Assembly: GCF_033060595.1 (NCBI RefSeq)
Contig: NZ_CP133038.1
Location: 2,480,001-2,544,000 of the forward strand
Reading direction: 5' to 3'
From: Pyramidobacter sp. YE332
GTDB taxonomy: Bacteria; Synergistota; Synergistia; Synergistales; Dethiosulfovibrionaceae
DNA: 64,000 nucleotides
The notes beneath the pieces were generated by a model. That model saw only the letters and a list, made by a program, of their open reading frames with translations, did no database searches and had not been told where the DNA came from. Both the position numbers and the translations under genes were made by a program. Below, piece after piece: positions 15,447 through 26,074 of this stretch. The stretch's first letter is position 1, and each line of letters starts with the position of its first letter.

Positions 15447-17003
15447 ATGCTGAACGCAGTCGGCCGGGAAATTCCCGAAGAACTGATCGCTCAGGGTTGG
15501 AAACCTTACGCGGGCGCTTACGCCCGCGACGGCCGGTACATAAAAAAACAGGGCCCGCGCACGCGCATCTGCGAAAAGCCGCGGGAAAGCAAAATCGTCG
15601 CCTCCATCCGCGAGGCCATCCTAGCGTGCGGGCTCAAGGACGGCATGACCGTCTCCTTCCATCACCACTTCCGCGACGGCGACTTTGTCGTCAACATGGT
15701 CATGAAGGAGATCGTCGCCCTCGGCCTCAAAGACATCACCATCGCCGCCTCCAGCCTGGGCTCGGCTCACGATCCCGTGGCCCGCTACATCGAAGACGGC
15801 GTCGTCACCGGCCTTCAGACCAGCGGCATCCGCGGGCGGATGGGCGAAGTGGTGTCCCGCGGCAAGCTGAAGACGCCCGCGATCCTGCGCAGCCACGGCG
15901 GCCGCGTGCGCGCCATCGAGGAGGGCGACGTGCACATCGACGTGGCCTTCATCGGTTCTCCCACGTCCGACGAGTACGGCAACTGCCGCGCCGTCGGCGG
16001 CAAGAGCGACTGCGGCGTGCTCTCCTACGCCGTCGTCGATTCGGAATACGCCGACAAGGTCGTCGTCATCACCGACACGCTCGTGCCCTACCCCAACTTT
16101 CCCGCTTCGATCCACGGCGTCAACGTGGACTACGTGGTAAAAGTCGACGAGATCGGCGATCCGAAAAAGATCGCCTCCGCCGCCGCGCGCATGACCCAAA
16201 ATCCCCGCGATCTGATGATGGCCGAGGCCACCGCCAAAGTCATGGCCGCCACGCCGTGGTTCAAAGACGGCTTCAGCTTCCAGACCGGCGCGGGCGGCCC
16301 CTCGCTGGCCGTGAACCGTTTCATCGAGCCGCTCATGCGCGAGCGCGGCATCAAAATGAGCTTCGCCATCGGCGGCATCGCCGGCCCCATCTGCGAGCTG
16401 CAGCGCAAGGGGCTCGTGGGCTGCGTCGTCGATACGCAGGATTTCGACACCGGCGCCATCGACGACATCCGCACCAATCCCCGCCATTACGAGATCAGCG
16501 CCGGCGAATACGCCAACCCCGCCAACAAAGGCGCCTTCGTCAACAAGCTCGACTTCGTCATCCTCGCCGCGCTGGAAGTTGACGTCGACTTCAACGTCAA
16601 CGTCATCACCGGCTCCGACGGCGTGCTGCGCGGCGCGCCCGGCGGCCATCCCGACACCGCCGCCGGCGCCAAATGCACCGTCATCGTCACGCCGCTGACC
16701 CGCGGCCGCATGGCCACCGTCTGCGAGCGCGTCGTCACCGTCACCACCCCCGGCGAGTGCGTCGACGTCGTCGTCACCGATTACGGCGTCGCCGTCAACC
16801 CCAGACGGCAGGACATCGTCGACTGCCTCGACCGCGCCGGCGTCAAGCACGTGAGTATCAAAGAGCTCCAAGAAAAAGCCTACGCGCTCGTCGGCCGCCC
16901 CGATCCGCTGCAATGGAACGACAAAGTCGTCGCCATCCTCGAAGCCCGCGACGGCACGATCCTCGACGTCGTGCGCGAGATCAAGCCGTACGAAAGATCG
17001 TAA
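15447..17003 (+). CDS. citF: Citrate lyase alpha subunit (citrate:acetyl-ACP transferase, CitF)
   Basis: Exchanges acetyl for citrate on CitD to form citryl-ACP. The 518 residues (family about 510) carry conserved stretches such as MTVSFHHHFRDGDFVVNMVM, FIGSPTSDEYGNCRAVGGKSDCG (about 171-193) and GAPGGHPDTAAGAK (about 394-407). The ATG at 15447 lies one base after the citE stop, with GAGGGGGAACT upstream. A strong terminator follows, so the operon ends here. The activation and prosthetic-group genes citC, citX and citG are not in the window and must lie elsewhere if the lyase is functional. Confidence 0.95.
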   Translation: MLNAVGREIPEELIAQGWKPYAGAYARDGRYIKKQGPRTRICEKPRESKIVASIREAILACGLKDGMTVSFHHHFRDGDFVVNMVMKEIVALGLKDITIAASSLGSAHDPVARYIEDGVVTGLQTSGIRGRMGEVVSRGKLKTPAILRSHGGRVRAIEEGDVHIDVAFIGSPTSDEYGNCRAVGGKSDCGVLSYAVVDSEYADKVVVITDTLVPYPNFPASIHGVNVDYVVKVDEIGDPKKIASAAARMTQNPRDLMMAEATAKVMAATPWFKDGFSFQTGAGGPSLAVNRFIEPLMRERGIKMSFAIGGIAGPICELQRKGLVGCVVDTQDFDTGAIDDIRTNPRHYEISAGEYANPANKGAFVNKLDFVILAALEVDVDFNVNVITGSDGVLRGAPGGHPDTAAGAKCTVIVTPLTRGRMATVCERVVTVTTPGECVDVVVTDYGVAVNPRRQDIVDCLDRAGVKHVSIKELQEKAYALVGRPDPLQWNDKVVAILEARDGTILDVVREIKPYERS

Positions 17004-17112
17004 CGCGCCGCGCTCCCCGCGAGGGATTGTTCCCGCTTTCGCAGCATAATCGGAGCGGCATTTCGCCAAGTTTGCGTACTTCACCCCCGAGCCCCGAAAA
17101 CTGGAACTCCCG

Positions 17113-17168
17113 AAAAAAAATCTGCCGCGTCCCTCGCGAAAGAGCGAAGGACGCGGCAGATTTTTTTT
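17113..17168. terminator. Strong terminator after citF
   Basis: A perfect 20-bp stem (17113-17132 with 17149-17168) has eight A at one end and eight T at the other. It ends the tct-cit operon and insulates the adhesin promoter. Confidence 0.93.
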
Positions 17169-17291
17169 CGCCGGGCGCCGCAAAACCTTTCTTCTTGCAT
17201 TCCTCCATGCCTTCGCGATACCTTTCGCGCGGGCGTCCATTTTTCATCGAGACGATGAATTTAAATAATCTTATATGAAATAATTATCTTA

Positions 17292-17338
17292 CCCCCCCCC
17301 CGAGCCGAAATTAACTTAATAATCAGGTTTATTATAAA
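17292..17338 (+). promoter_or_regulatory. C10 homopolymer tract and promoter of the adhesin gene
   Basis: Ten consecutive C (17292-17301) lie 9 bp upstream of a likely -35 box (TTAACT, 17311-17316); TATAAA (17333-17338) is 16 bp further. The adhesin ATG is 105 bp downstream with a very AT-rich leader. Homopolymers of this length in adhesin promoters (for example the poly-G of Moraxella UspA1) change length by slippage and vary expression. Here the tract lies just outside the core promoter, so it would act on an upstream binding site. That role is inferred. Confidence 0.6.
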
Positions 17339-17442
17339 GATAAACATGTTACCATGAATTTGTTTTGTTGTTTCTGCAAAATACGTTTTCACCCCACAAT
17401 TCCGTGGATATTTTTTGAAGTTCCGGAAGGAGGAAATTTTTG

Positions 17443-20400
17443 ATGGAAAAGGGAAACACGCATGGTCCGCACCGCTCCGCTCCCGAGGCGCACGGGACGA
17501 AAAGGAATTCGTCGGCCGTCCTGAAAGGCGGCGCGCTGGCGGCCGTGGCGCTCGGCCTGATGCTGCTGCGCCCCGTGCCGGGAGCAGCGGCGCCGGACGG
17601 CGTGACGACATTCGTCGAGCCGGGGAACCAGAACATCAGAATCGGCAACGATACGCAGCTTCGCAACAACGCGGCGACCAACGGCGCGGTCGTCATCGGC
17701 GACCACGCGCAGATCGACGATTACGTCATGCAGGAAGGCAGCATCGCTATCGGCAAGAACGCTTTCGTCGAGAACATGTACGGCAATCAGGAAAAATTCT
17801 TCAAATTCGGGCAGACAGATGAGAAGAAATGGGCGAGCAGCGTCGCCATCGGCCAGAACGCCTACGCCCGCTCCGGCAGCACGATGATCGGGGACCACAA
17901 ATACGTCGGGAAACTCGGCGACGTGGAAGTCGACGGCTCCGACGTGTTAAACGTCAAATCGAGAAACGTGAACATCAACGCCACCACCATCGGCGCGAAC
18001 AGTTACAATCAGGGAGCGTTTTCCTCCGTGCTCGGCACGTATTCCATCATTTCCGGAAAATATAATGGCAGTAATTGGTCTTCTTATGTTACACAAAATA
18101 TGGGGGCCAATATCGTCGGTTCCCTGAACAGCATCGAATCGAACAGCTCTTCTTCGGAAGTTTCAGGGATCGCCAACAGCGTCGTCGGTACGGCGAACCG
18201 CACGAACAACGCCAACGGCGCCTTGATCTTCGGCACCGGCAACGAAGTGGAAAATTCGATCGGCGCGATATCGGGCATCAGCATGTTTACCGGCGGCGGA
18301 AATTCGGCCAAAGAGTTTGCCGACACGCTGCGCGGCGCCGTCAAATCGTCCGAAGGCGGCGGGGCGGTGCTGGCCATCGGCGGCGGGAACAAGGCGAACT
18401 ACGCCATGACCTCGCAGCTGATCGGCGTCAATAACACGCTGACGGGGACAAACAGCGATGCCAGCCGCTACAACATGATCAATGGGTACAAGAATACCGG
18501 AGAAAAAGTAAAACACACGTATGTGCTGGGCGAGGAGAACAACGTCAAAGACAGCGAAGACGTACGGGTCATCGGCAAGAAGAATACCGTGACGAACAGC
18601 GACCGCCAGAACGTGTTCGGCGACAACAACAGCATCACGGAGCGGGATGCCGGCACCGTTTCCGGATATCAGGGCATCGTGCGCAACAGCACCTCGGATC
18701 TGGTCATCGGCATGGGCAACAAAATTTCCGGCAACGATACCTACATGAAGGGGACGGAAAGCCTCACCATCATCGGGAACAACAACGAAACGACCAATCC
18801 CAACTCGGGCATCGTAATCGGCGATTATCAAACATTTGGCACAATCAAGGAATCGGTAATCATCGGCTCCATGACACCGGAGGAAAAGGCGTCCGGCAAA
18901 AGGGAACAGGGCAGCGGCAGCGTTGTCGTGGGGTATAATGCGCAAAGCGCCCGGGGATTGAGCGTGGCGGTGGGACACAGCGCACTGGCTCTGGGGCACG
19001 AAGGAACTGTGACAGGACACAATTCTGTCATTGAAAGCAATGATGGCTTTTTTCCGAATATCTGGTCTTCCATTTATGGGGTAAATAATAAGATTACCTC
19101 GGACGGTGACACCTCAAATGGCGTGGCGGGCAGTATAATCGGCACCTGGAACAAACTGGATAATGCAGATAATTCCATGGTATTCGGTTCAGGAAATATC
19201 ATTTCTCACGCCACAGGAGACATGTCAAGCGGACTGGAGGGAACATTCGGGCAAGGCGCTATGACAGAATTGCTTTTCCGCAGCGGTTATCAGGAAGGGT
19301 ATTCGGATCAGGCTGCAAAAGCAATGGGTAATTTTGCGGCTACCGGCGGCGGCTCTGTCTTGGCTGTGGGTAACGGCAACACCTCTGATTATGCAAGGCG
19401 TTCTCAAATCATCGGAACGGGAAATATCCTGAACGGTACGACAAACGGCGTCAGCTCCAACAATACAGTGACGGGGTTCCAGAACACAGGAATCAACGTG
19501 AACCGCGTGTCCGTCGTAGGTACGGGAAACAGTGTGTCTGACGGAACGGCTGACGTGGTGATCGGCGATTACCATCAACTGTCCGGCGGAGCGAATAATG
19601 TCGTTCTTGGCTCCATGGCAACCAGGGAAGATGTAGTGAGCAAAACCTACACGCCCAGTTTGGGAAATTCTGCCGGTACGCCGGGAGGATATACAGGCAT
19701 ACCGATTCCATACAATGTGAAAGCTATTGTCCCGGATAAGACACATACCGCCAATGTTAGCAACGCCGTCATGCTCGGCTACAATACGGATGTGCAGAAA
19801 AACGGCGGCGTAGCCCTCGGCAGCGAGTCTGTTTCCTCCGTGGACGCCGGGGTATACGGTTATAACCCCGCCACAAAGAAAAACATCCAAAATGACGCGG
19901 AAATAGCAACTTTGTCAGGAAAAACAGAAAGACTGACACAGCTGAACGCAGCATTACCCGGTTTGGAATCCGATTACACCACGAAGAAAGCGGACTACGA
20001 AGGAAAAGTCAATGATTTCCTGGAGAAGAGCGCCGCATATACACAGGCTTATCAGACTTATCACAGCTACGAGCATTCCGGTAATCAATATGATTTGGCA
20101 CGCAAGAAAAAAATGGATGATGCCAAAGCGGCCATGGATACGGCTCAGGCAGCCATGAATTCCGCTAAAACCGGGTATACGGATGCGGAGACAAAGTACG
20201 ATACCGCTCGCGGCGAAAGGAATCTGATTGTCGGCACCTGGAAAGCCACCGCAGCCGCCGTTTCCGTAGGCGACGTTTCAAAAGGCGTCACTCGCCAGAT
20301 CACAGGCGTGGCGGCCGGCACGGAAGACACCGACGCCGTCAACGTGGCGCAGATGAAAGCTTTGAATACGGCCATAGCAAACGGCGCCGTCCGCTACTAT

Positions 20401-22515
20401 TCCGTGAAGAGCGACAAACAGGGAGCGGGGACGAACTATGCCAACGACGGAGCGACCGGGACGGACAGCATGGTCATCGGCATTTCCTCCTCGTCTTCCG
20501 GCAACAACAGCACCGTCCTCGGCAACAACAACACGCTGGCGGGCGTCAAGAATGGAAGGAACAACAGCATCGTCGTCGGCCAGAGCCTGACCGTGGACGG
20601 CGTGCATAACGCAGTCTTCGGTACGGATTACGAGAATTACGACAATAAAATAACCCATGTGGCCGGTGAACAGAATACGGTCCTTGGCGTGGGGAACCTT
20701 GTGGGCTACACGGCGGAACGGAACGGCACCACATGGACATATACCAAGACCGGCGGGGGAAGAGGTTCTGACCAGAACGTGGCCGTCGGTATGAAGAATA
20801 CGGCAAACGGCGGCAGCGTCGTCGTCGGTACCGACTCCGAAGCGGAAAATCTGGGCTCCTCTTTCGGCATTGCCAATAAAATCATCGGCTCAAATGACAA
20901 TCACGGCGGCGGACAGTGGGGCGTGGCGCTGGGGAATAAACTGACCGTATCCGGCGAAATGGCAGTGGCTGTCGGCAATGAAAGTACGGCGGAAGGGGGC
21001 TGGACCGTTGCCATCGGAGCGGAAAGCGCAACGAAAAAGACCATGGATGTCGCCATGGGTTGGCATGCAAACGCTTCCGGCGGCTGGTCGATGGCGCTGG
21101 GCGCAGACAGCGCGGCAAACGCGCAGACCGCTACCGCTGTCGGCGGCTATGGAGCGAAAGCTACAACGGACGCTGGCGTAGCGCTGGGCTCCTACAGCGT
21201 GGCGGATACGGCTGCGAACGTGCAAGGCTATGATCCTTCCACCGGAGCCGCGTCCACGGAGAGCGGCAGCGCGTGGCAATCCACCTTGGGCGCGCTTTCC
21301 ATCGGCGACAAGACGACAGGACGCACCCGCCAGATCACCAACGTCGCAGCCGGTTTTGAAGATACCGACGCCGTCAACGTCGCCCAACTTCGGGCGGCCG
21401 TCTCCGCCGCAGGCGGGGCCGCGACCTACAAATTCACCCTCAGCGACTCCACAACGTCTCCCGCGCACACGGTCACGCTCGGACAAAGCGCGACGCCGGA
21501 CATCAAGTTCGTCGGCGCCAACGGCGTCATTACCACCGTCGCGGGCGGCGTCGTCACGATCGGCCTCGATCCCGACGCGGGGCAGGGCGGCAAATGGAAC
21601 CTTCAGACCAATGGAGGACCGTCGATCGTCGTCGCCAAGAACAATACCGTCCAGTTCAAGAACGGCAGCAACATTGAAATTACCCGCGACGAAAGAGACG
21701 TGACCGTGCGCGTCGTCGACGCGCCCACCTTCGCCGGCAAAGTCACCGCCAAAGGCTTCGACGCGACCGGCAACAAGATCGTCAACGTCGCCAGGGGAGA
21801 CGTCACTCAGACCAGCGCCGACGCGGTCAACGGCTCGCAGCTCTGGGGCGTGTCGTCGAGCGTCTCCAATCACCTCGGCGGCGGCTCCTCTGTCAACCCT
21901 GACGGCTCCGTCTCCGCCCCCACCTACGTCATCCGCGGCGGCACGTACCATAACGTCGGCGACGCCCTCAGCGCCGTCGACACCCAGTTCACCAACATCT
22001 ACAACAACTTCGGCAGCGTCTACAACCAGATGGGCGAACTGAGAAGCGAAATCAAGAGCACCGGCGCGCTCGGCTCCGCGCTCGCCGGACTGAAACCGAT
22101 GCAGTACGACCCCGTCGAGCCCAGCCAGATCATGGCCGGCTTCGGAGCGTACAGAGGCGAGTACGCGCTGGCCCTCGGCTTCGCGCACTACCTGAAAGAA
22201 GACTTCATGGTCCACGCCGGAGTGTCCGTCACGCACCACGGCGAGTCGATGGCCAACGCCGGCCTGACGTGGAAGATCGGCCGCAAGGAAGACAAAGACC
22301 AGATCCCCGAACGCTACCGCTCCGGCCCGATCAGCAGCGTCTACGTGATGCAGAAGGAGAACGCCGAGCTGCAGGCCGAGGTGTCTTCGCTCAAGCACGA
22401 ACTCGTCGAGAGCAAAGCCAATCAGGCGCGAGAGATCGCCGCGGTCAAGGCGGAAATGGAGGCGCGCGTGGAGCGCCTCGAGCGCCTGCTGCGCGCTTCG
22501 GGCAAGATCAGATAA
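17443..22515 (+). CDS. YadA-like trimeric autotransporter adhesin
   Basis: Surface adhesin of the trimeric autotransporter (type Vc) class, 1690 residues. An extended signal peptide (positively charged region to about 25, hydrophobic core about 30-45, cleavage near GAAA-PDG) precedes a very long head of left-handed beta-roll repeats rich in VIG/NN motifs (about 55-810 and 975-1260). A coiled-coil segment (about 815-930) interrupts the head. Two near-identical neck motifs ([21 protein letters not shown]) lie at about 950 and 1295, then the stalk, then the four-strand membrane anchor (about 1546-1613). A 77-residue coiled-coil tail follows the anchor. The ATG is 8 nt after AAGGAGGA. The region 19000-21200 is AT-richer than the ends, suggesting domain exchange. 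Confidence 0.93.
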   Translation: MEKGNTHGPHRSAPEAHGTKRNSSAVLKGGALAAVALGLMLLRPVPGAAAPDGVTTFVEPGNQNIRIGNDTQLRNNAATNGAVVIGDHAQIDDYVMQEGSIAIGKNAFVENMYGNQEKFFKFGQTDEKKWASSVAIGQNAYARSGSTMIGDHKYVGKLGDVEVDGSDVLNVKSRNVNINATTIGANSYNQGAFSSVLGTYSIISGKYNGSNWSSYVTQNMGANIVGSLNSIESNSSSSEVSGIANSVVGTANRTNNANGALIFGTGNEVENSIGAISGISMFTGGGNSAKEFADTLRGAVKSSEGGGAVLAIGGGNKANYAMTSQLIGVNNTLTGTNSDASRYNMINGYKNTGEKVKHTYVLGEENNVKDSEDVRVIGKKNTVTNSDRQNVFGDNNSITERDAGTVSGYQGIVRNSTSDLVIGMGNKISGNDTYMKGTESLTIIGNNNETTNPNSGIVIGDYQTFGTIKESVIIGSMTPEEKASGKREQGSGSVVVGYNAQSARGLSVAVGHSALALGHEGTVTGHNSVIESNDGFFPNIWSSIYGVNNKITSDGDTSNGVAGSIIGTWNKLDNADNSMVFGSGNIISHATGDMSSGLEGTFGQGAMTELLFRSGYQEGYSDQAAKAMGNFAATGGGSVLAVGNGNTSDYARRSQIIGTGNILNGTTNGVSSNNTVTGFQNTGINVNRVSVVGTGNSVSDGTADVVIGDYHQLSGGANNVVLGSMATREDVVSKTYTPSLGNSAGTPGGYTGIPIPYNVKAIVPDKTHTANVSNAVMLGYNTDVQKNGGVALGSESVSSVDAGVYGYNPATKKNIQNDAEIATLSGKTERLTQLNAALPGLESDYTTKKADYEGKVNDFLEKSAAYTQAYQTYHSYEHSGNQYDLARKKKMDDAKAAMDTAQAAMNSAKTGYTDAETKYDTARGERNLIVGTWKATAAAVSVGDVSKGVTRQITGVAAGTEDTDAVNVAQMKALNTAIANGAVRYYSVKSDKQGAGTNYANDGATGTDSMVIGISSSSSGNNSTVLGNNNTLAGVKNGRNNSIVVGQSLTVDGVHNAVFGTDYENYDNKITHVAGEQNTVLGVGNLVGYTAERNGTTWTYTKTGGGRGSDQNVAVGMKNTANGGSVVVGTDSEAENLGSSFGIANKIIGSNDNHGGGQWGVALGNKLTVSGEMAVAVGNESTAEGGWTVAIGAESATKKTMDVAMGWHANASGGWSMALGADSAANAQTATAVGGYGAKATTDAGVALGSYSVADTAANVQGYDPSTGAASTESGSAWQSTLGALSIGDKTTGRTRQITNVAAGFEDTDAVNVAQLRAAVSAAGGAATYKFTLSDSTTSPAHTVTLGQSATPDIKFVGANGVITTVAGGVVTIGLDPDAGQGGKWNLQTNGGPSIVVAKNNTVQFKNGSNIEITRDERDVTVRVVDAPTFAGKVTAKGFDATGNKIVNVARGDVTQTSADAVNGSQLWGVSSSVSNHLGGGSSVNPDGSVSAPTYVIRGGTYHNVGDALSAVDTQFTNIYNNFGSVYNQMGELRSEIKSTGALGSALAGLKPMQYDPVEPSQIMAGFGAYRGEYALALGFAHYLKEDFMVHAGVSVTHHGESMANAGLTWKIGRKEDKDQIPERYRSGPISSVYVMQKENAELQAEVSSLKHELVESKANQAREIAAVKAEMEARVERLERLLRASGKIR

Positions 22516-22604
22516 AAGCGGGGAACAAACTGCCGCGGACGAAGAAAAGCAAAAAAACGCGATACACGCCGCCGTTCCGCGGCGGAAAAACAAGCACCGC
22601 ACCG

Positions 22605-22649
22605 AAGAGCCGCGGCGAACGATCGATTCTCGTTCGCCGCGGCTCTTTT
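22605..22649 (+). terminator. Terminator after the adhesin gene
   Basis: A perfect 16-bp stem (22605-22620 with 22632-22647), GC-rich, ending in CTCTTTTC. It lies 90 bp after the adhesin stop. Confidence 0.85.
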
Positions 22650-22774
22650 CGTGAAAGGCGCTTCCGCGAAACGGGGCGGTCGTCCCGGGAGCGCCGTTTT
22701 TTTCCTTCACCATGGGGACGCGATAGAGCTTTCGCGTTATAATCATGGCAGTATTTCGCCAAGGAGGGAACTTT

Positions 22775-23809
22775 ATGGACATCACCCCGGAATTGAAGGA
22801 GCGGGCGCAGGCGCTGCACCGTGATTGCTTTGTGGCCGACGCGCACTACGACCTGCTCAACCTGCTCGCCGCCAAGCGCCTCGAGGGTGGCAGGACGGAC
22901 GTTTTCAGGACGGATTATCTGGAAAAGATCCGCGCCGGCGGCGTCGACCTGCTGATCTCGTCGATCTTCATCGACGACCGGCACGTGCCGGAAATGGCGC
23001 TGCGCCGCGCCCTCGACCAGATCGCCTGCATGCACGAGGAGCTGGCGCAGTGTCCCGATCTGGTCCTGTGCCGCGGCGTCGCGGAGATCCGCGCCGCCCG
23101 CGCGGCGGGGAAGATCGCCCTGCTCCTGTCGTTTGAAGGAGTGGAACCGCTGGGCAACGACCTCAATCTGCTGCGCGCCTTTTACGAGCTGGGCGTGCGC
23201 GGCATCGGCATCGTCTGGAGCCGCCGCAACTACGCCGCCGACGGCTGCTTCTTCCAGCCGCGGCGCGAAGGGCGCAAGGGCGGCCTGACGGATTTCGGCG
23301 CGCGGCTGGCCGACGAGGCGGAACGGTTGGGCATGTATCTGGACGTTTCGCACCTCAACGACGAGGGGTTCTGGGATCTCTGCGCGCTCACCAAACGTCC
23401 GTTCATCGCTTCCCACTCCAACTGCCGCGCGCTGACGCCGGTGGCGCGCAACCTGACCGACGAGCAGATCGCCGCGCTCGCGCAGCGCGGCGGCGTCATG
23501 GGCATGAACGCCTGCAGCGACTTCGTGCGGCTCGACGCGGGCAGCGCGGGGCGCGCGGATCCCGACGAGCTGGCGGCGCACGGCGCGCACGTCAAACAGA
23601 TCGCCGGCGCGGAACATCTGTGCTTCGGCTTCGATTTCTGCGACGAGTTCCGTATCGGCAACAGCCGCGAACCGAAGGACGCGGTGCCGTTCTACGACGA
23701 GAGCTGGCGGCTGACGGCCGGGCTTCTGGCCCGCGGCTTCAGCGAGGACGAAGTTCGCGGCGCGCTCGGCGAAAACCTGCTGAACTTTTTGGAGCGCACA
23801 ATCGGCTAA
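22775..23809 (+). CDS. Membrane-dipeptidase family (M19) metallopeptidase
   Basis: Zinc dipeptidase of family M19, hydrolysing dipeptides, often with D-residues at the C-terminal position. The 344 residues contain the full metal site of the amidohydrolase fold: DAHYD (His24, Asp26), SFEG (Glu121), DVSH (His193), ASHSN (His214) and GFDF (Asp287). No signal peptide is present, so it is cytoplasmic, as in other bacterial members. ATG at 22775 follows AAGGAGGG. It is followed 56 bp later by an S9 peptidase gene with its own ribosome site; the pair fits peptide catabolism. Confidence 0.92.
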   Translation: MDITPELKERAQALHRDCFVADAHYDLLNLLAAKRLEGGRTDVFRTDYLEKIRAGGVDLLISSIFIDDRHVPEMALRRALDQIACMHEELAQCPDLVLCRGVAEIRAARAAGKIALLLSFEGVEPLGNDLNLLRAFYELGVRGIGIVWSRRNYAADGCFFQPRREGRKGGLTDFGARLADEAERLGMYLDVSHLNDEGFWDLCALTKRPFIASHSNCRALTPVARNLTDEQIAALAQRGGVMGMNACSDFVRLDAGSAGRADPDELAAHGAHVKQIAGAEHLCFGFDFCDEFRIGNSREPKDAVPFYDESWRLTAGLLARGFSEDEVRGALGENLLNFLERTIG

Positions 23810-23865
23810 AACACAGCGGCGCGCGCCGTTTTTCAATTCCCATACTTATAAAGGAGAACGTTCAT

Positions 23866-25800
23866 ATGAGACCGGTACAACACGACGACCTGTTAAAGTT
23901 CAAGTTCCTCTCGCGTCCCGCGTTTTCGCCCGACGGCGGCAAGATCGCCTACGTGGTCAGCTCGGCGAACTTCGACAAGAACAATTACGACAGCGCCCTG
24001 TGGCTTTACGACCTCGCCGCGGACAGCGGGCGGCAGCTGACGTTCACGAACTCCGAGAAGTTCTTCGCCTGGAGCCGCGACGGGCGCGAGCTGATCTTCG
24101 CTTCCGGGCGCGGCGACGTGCCCAAGGACAGCACGCGCTTTTACGCGCTGCCGCTTGACGGCGGCGAGGCGCGCGAACTGTTCACGATCGACCGCCCGGC
24201 CAGCGCCATCGCCGACCTCGGCGGCGGCCGCTGGCTGGTGACGGCGACGTTCGAGCCCGTCTACGACAATCCCGAAGGCGCCGACTACTACGTGATCGAG
24301 CAGCTCCCTTTCACCGCCAACGGCAAGGGCTTCGTCTGCCAGCGCCGCACGGGGCTGGCCGTGTACGACGCCGCCAGCGGCGGCTTCACGCGCGTCACGC
24401 CCGAGCATATGGAAGTGGCGCGCTGCCATCTCAGCGATGACGGCCGCAAAGCCCTGCTCGTCGCCGTCGAGTATACGGACGTGAAGCCGACGACCAACCA
24501 CGTCTACGAGCTCGACCTGGGCACGGGCGAACTGTCCTGCCTCAGCGAAGGGCTGACGTTCGGCTTCAAGGACGCCGGCTGGTACAAGGACGGCGTGCTG
24601 GTCACGGGCAGCGACCAAAAAACTGTCGGCGTGAATCAGAACATCCAGTTCTTCTTCCTTAAGGGCAAAAAGCTCGACGCCGTCACGCCCGCTCTCGACA
24701 GCAGCCTGCGCAACGCCGTGGGCAGCGACTGCCGCTACAACACGGCTGATCAGGAGGGCGGCTTCGCCGTCGAGGGCGGGCGCGTGATCTACTGCGCCAC
24801 CGAGGGCTTCCGGAGCCGACTCTACGCGCTCGAAGCCGACGGCTCCATCTCCGCTCTCACCAACGGGACCGACACGGTGGACAACTGGGACTGGAAAGAC
24901 GGCGCGGCGGTCATGACGGGCTTCAAGAGCCTGCAGCTGCAGGAGCTCTATCTGCTCGAAAACGGCCGCGAGCGTCAGCTGACGCGCCACAACGAAGACG
25001 TTACGAAGGAGCTTCAGCTCTCCGCGCCCGAACACGTGAGCTACGAAAACGAGGGCTGGCAGCTCGACGGCTGGTACATGAAGCCCGTGGGCTATGAGGA
25101 AGGCAGGAAGTATCCGACGATCCTGCACATCCACGGCGGCCCCAAAAGCGCCTTCGGCGGCGTCTATTTCCACGAGATGCAGTGCTGGGCTTCTCGCGGC
25201 TACGCCGTGATCTACTGCAACCCGCGCGGCGGCGACGGACGGCCCGGCGGTTTCGACGACATCCGCGGCTTTTACGGCGTCAAGGATTACAGCGACATCA
25301 TGGCGTTCACGAAATGGTGCGTCGCCAACCTGCCCTTCGTCGACGAGAAGAACGTCGGCGTCACGGGCGGCTCCTACGGCGGCTACATGACCAACTGGAT
25401 CGTCACGCAGACGGACTTTTTCAAAGCGGCCGCGGCGCAGCGACCGATCAGCAACTGGGTGTCGAAATTCGGCAGCTGCGACATCGGCTACTACTACGTG
25501 GAAGACCAGCACGGCGGCCGCCCGTGGGACGCGCGCGAACAGGCCTGGCAGGAATCGCCGCTCAAGCACGTCGCCAACGTCAAGACGCCGCTGCTGCTGA
25601 TCCAGTCGCAGGAAGATTTCCGCTGCGAGCGCGACCAGTCGTTCCAGATGTTTACCGCGCTCAAGGTGCTGGGCGTGGAATGCCGCATGTGCCTGTTCAA
25701 CGGCGAGAATCACGAGCTGAGCCGCTCCGGCCGCCCCAAGAACCGCCTCGCCCGCCTGCGCGAGATCGCCGCGTGGTTCGACGGCCATCTGAAAGGCTAG
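23866..25800 (+). CDS. S9 family peptidase (acylaminoacyl-peptidase type)
   Basis: Prolyl-oligopeptidase-family serine peptidase, 644 residues. The N-terminal half (about 20-370) is a WD40-like beta-propeller with repeats such as RPAFSPDGGKIAYVV. The C-terminal half is an alpha/beta hydrolase. The catalytic triad is visible: GGSYGG with Ser503, SQEDFR with Asp584, and GENHELS with His616. The oxyanion-region HGGPKS is also present. No signal peptide, so it is probably a cytosolic oligopeptidase. ATG at 23866 follows AAGGAGA. With the upstream M19 enzyme and the downstream M20 peptidase it forms a peptide-degradation neighbourhood. Confidence 0.93.
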   Translation: MRPVQHDDLLKFKFLSRPAFSPDGGKIAYVVSSANFDKNNYDSALWLYDLAADSGRQLTFTNSEKFFAWSRDGRELIFASGRGDVPKDSTRFYALPLDGGEARELFTIDRPASAIADLGGGRWLVTATFEPVYDNPEGADYYVIEQLPFTANGKGFVCQRRTGLAVYDAASGGFTRVTPEHMEVARCHLSDDGRKALLVAVEYTDVKPTTNHVYELDLGTGELSCLSEGLTFGFKDAGWYKDGVLVTGSDQKTVGVNQNIQFFFLKGKKLDAVTPALDSSLRNAVGSDCRYNTADQEGGFAVEGGRVIYCATEGFRSRLYALEADGSISALTNGTDTVDNWDWKDGAAVMTGFKSLQLQELYLLENGRERQLTRHNEDVTKELQLSAPEHVSYENEGWQLDGWYMKPVGYEEGRKYPTILHIHGGPKSAFGGVYFHEMQCWASRGYAVIYCNPRGGDGRPGGFDDIRGFYGVKDYSDIMAFTKWCVANLPFVDEKNVGVTGGSYGGYMTNWIVTQTDFFKAAAAQRPISNWVSKFGSCDIGYYYVEDQHGGRPWDAREQAWQESPLKHVANVKTPLLLIQSQEDFRCERDQSFQMFTALKVLGVECRMCLFNGENHELSRSGRPKNRLARLREIAAWFDGHLKG

Positions 25801-25846
25801 GATCCCAAACGAAGAGAACGCGCCGCGTTTTTCGCCCCGCTTTTGA

Positions 25847-25862
25847 TGTTCCACGTGGAACA
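25847..25862. promoter_or_regulatory. parS-like site (perfect 16-bp palindrome)
   Basis: TGTTCCACGTGGAACA, a perfect palindrome that matches the conserved bacterial parS (ParB/Spo0J binding) consensus at the core and is the symmetric form seen in several phyla. It lies 46 bp after the S9 peptidase stop. An identical copy is at 54498. The remaining spacer to 26074 has a further stem (25918-25925 with 25952-25959) and otherwise nothing recognisable. Confidence 0.85.
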
Positions 25863-26074
25863 TTTTACACAAACAAAGTTGCCGCAAGCCTTGACAGCGC
25901 ACCTAAAAAAACGGAACGCTCCGCCCGCCGGAGTTCGCTTGGACCGGGACAGGCGGAGCCTTCGCGGTTCGGTCGGACGCGCCGCCGGCGCGCCGGATTT
26001 TGCCGCCGCGTTCTTTTACAATCGTCGCCAAAAGCGATCCGCCGATGTGACTGAGAAGGCAAGGAGGAATCGCC

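Noticed and set aside
17443-22515. Adhesin internal repeats as a CRISPR or DNA repeat array
   Set aside because: The similarity is at protein level (beta-roll repeats); there are no regular DNA repeats or spacers.
20890-22785. Minus-strand open frame of 631 codons
   Set aside because: Antisense to the adhesin; no ribosome site or recognisable domain.
23893-25902. Minus-strand open frame of 669 codons
   Set aside because: Antisense to the S9 peptidase, whose catalytic motifs are intact on the plus strand.
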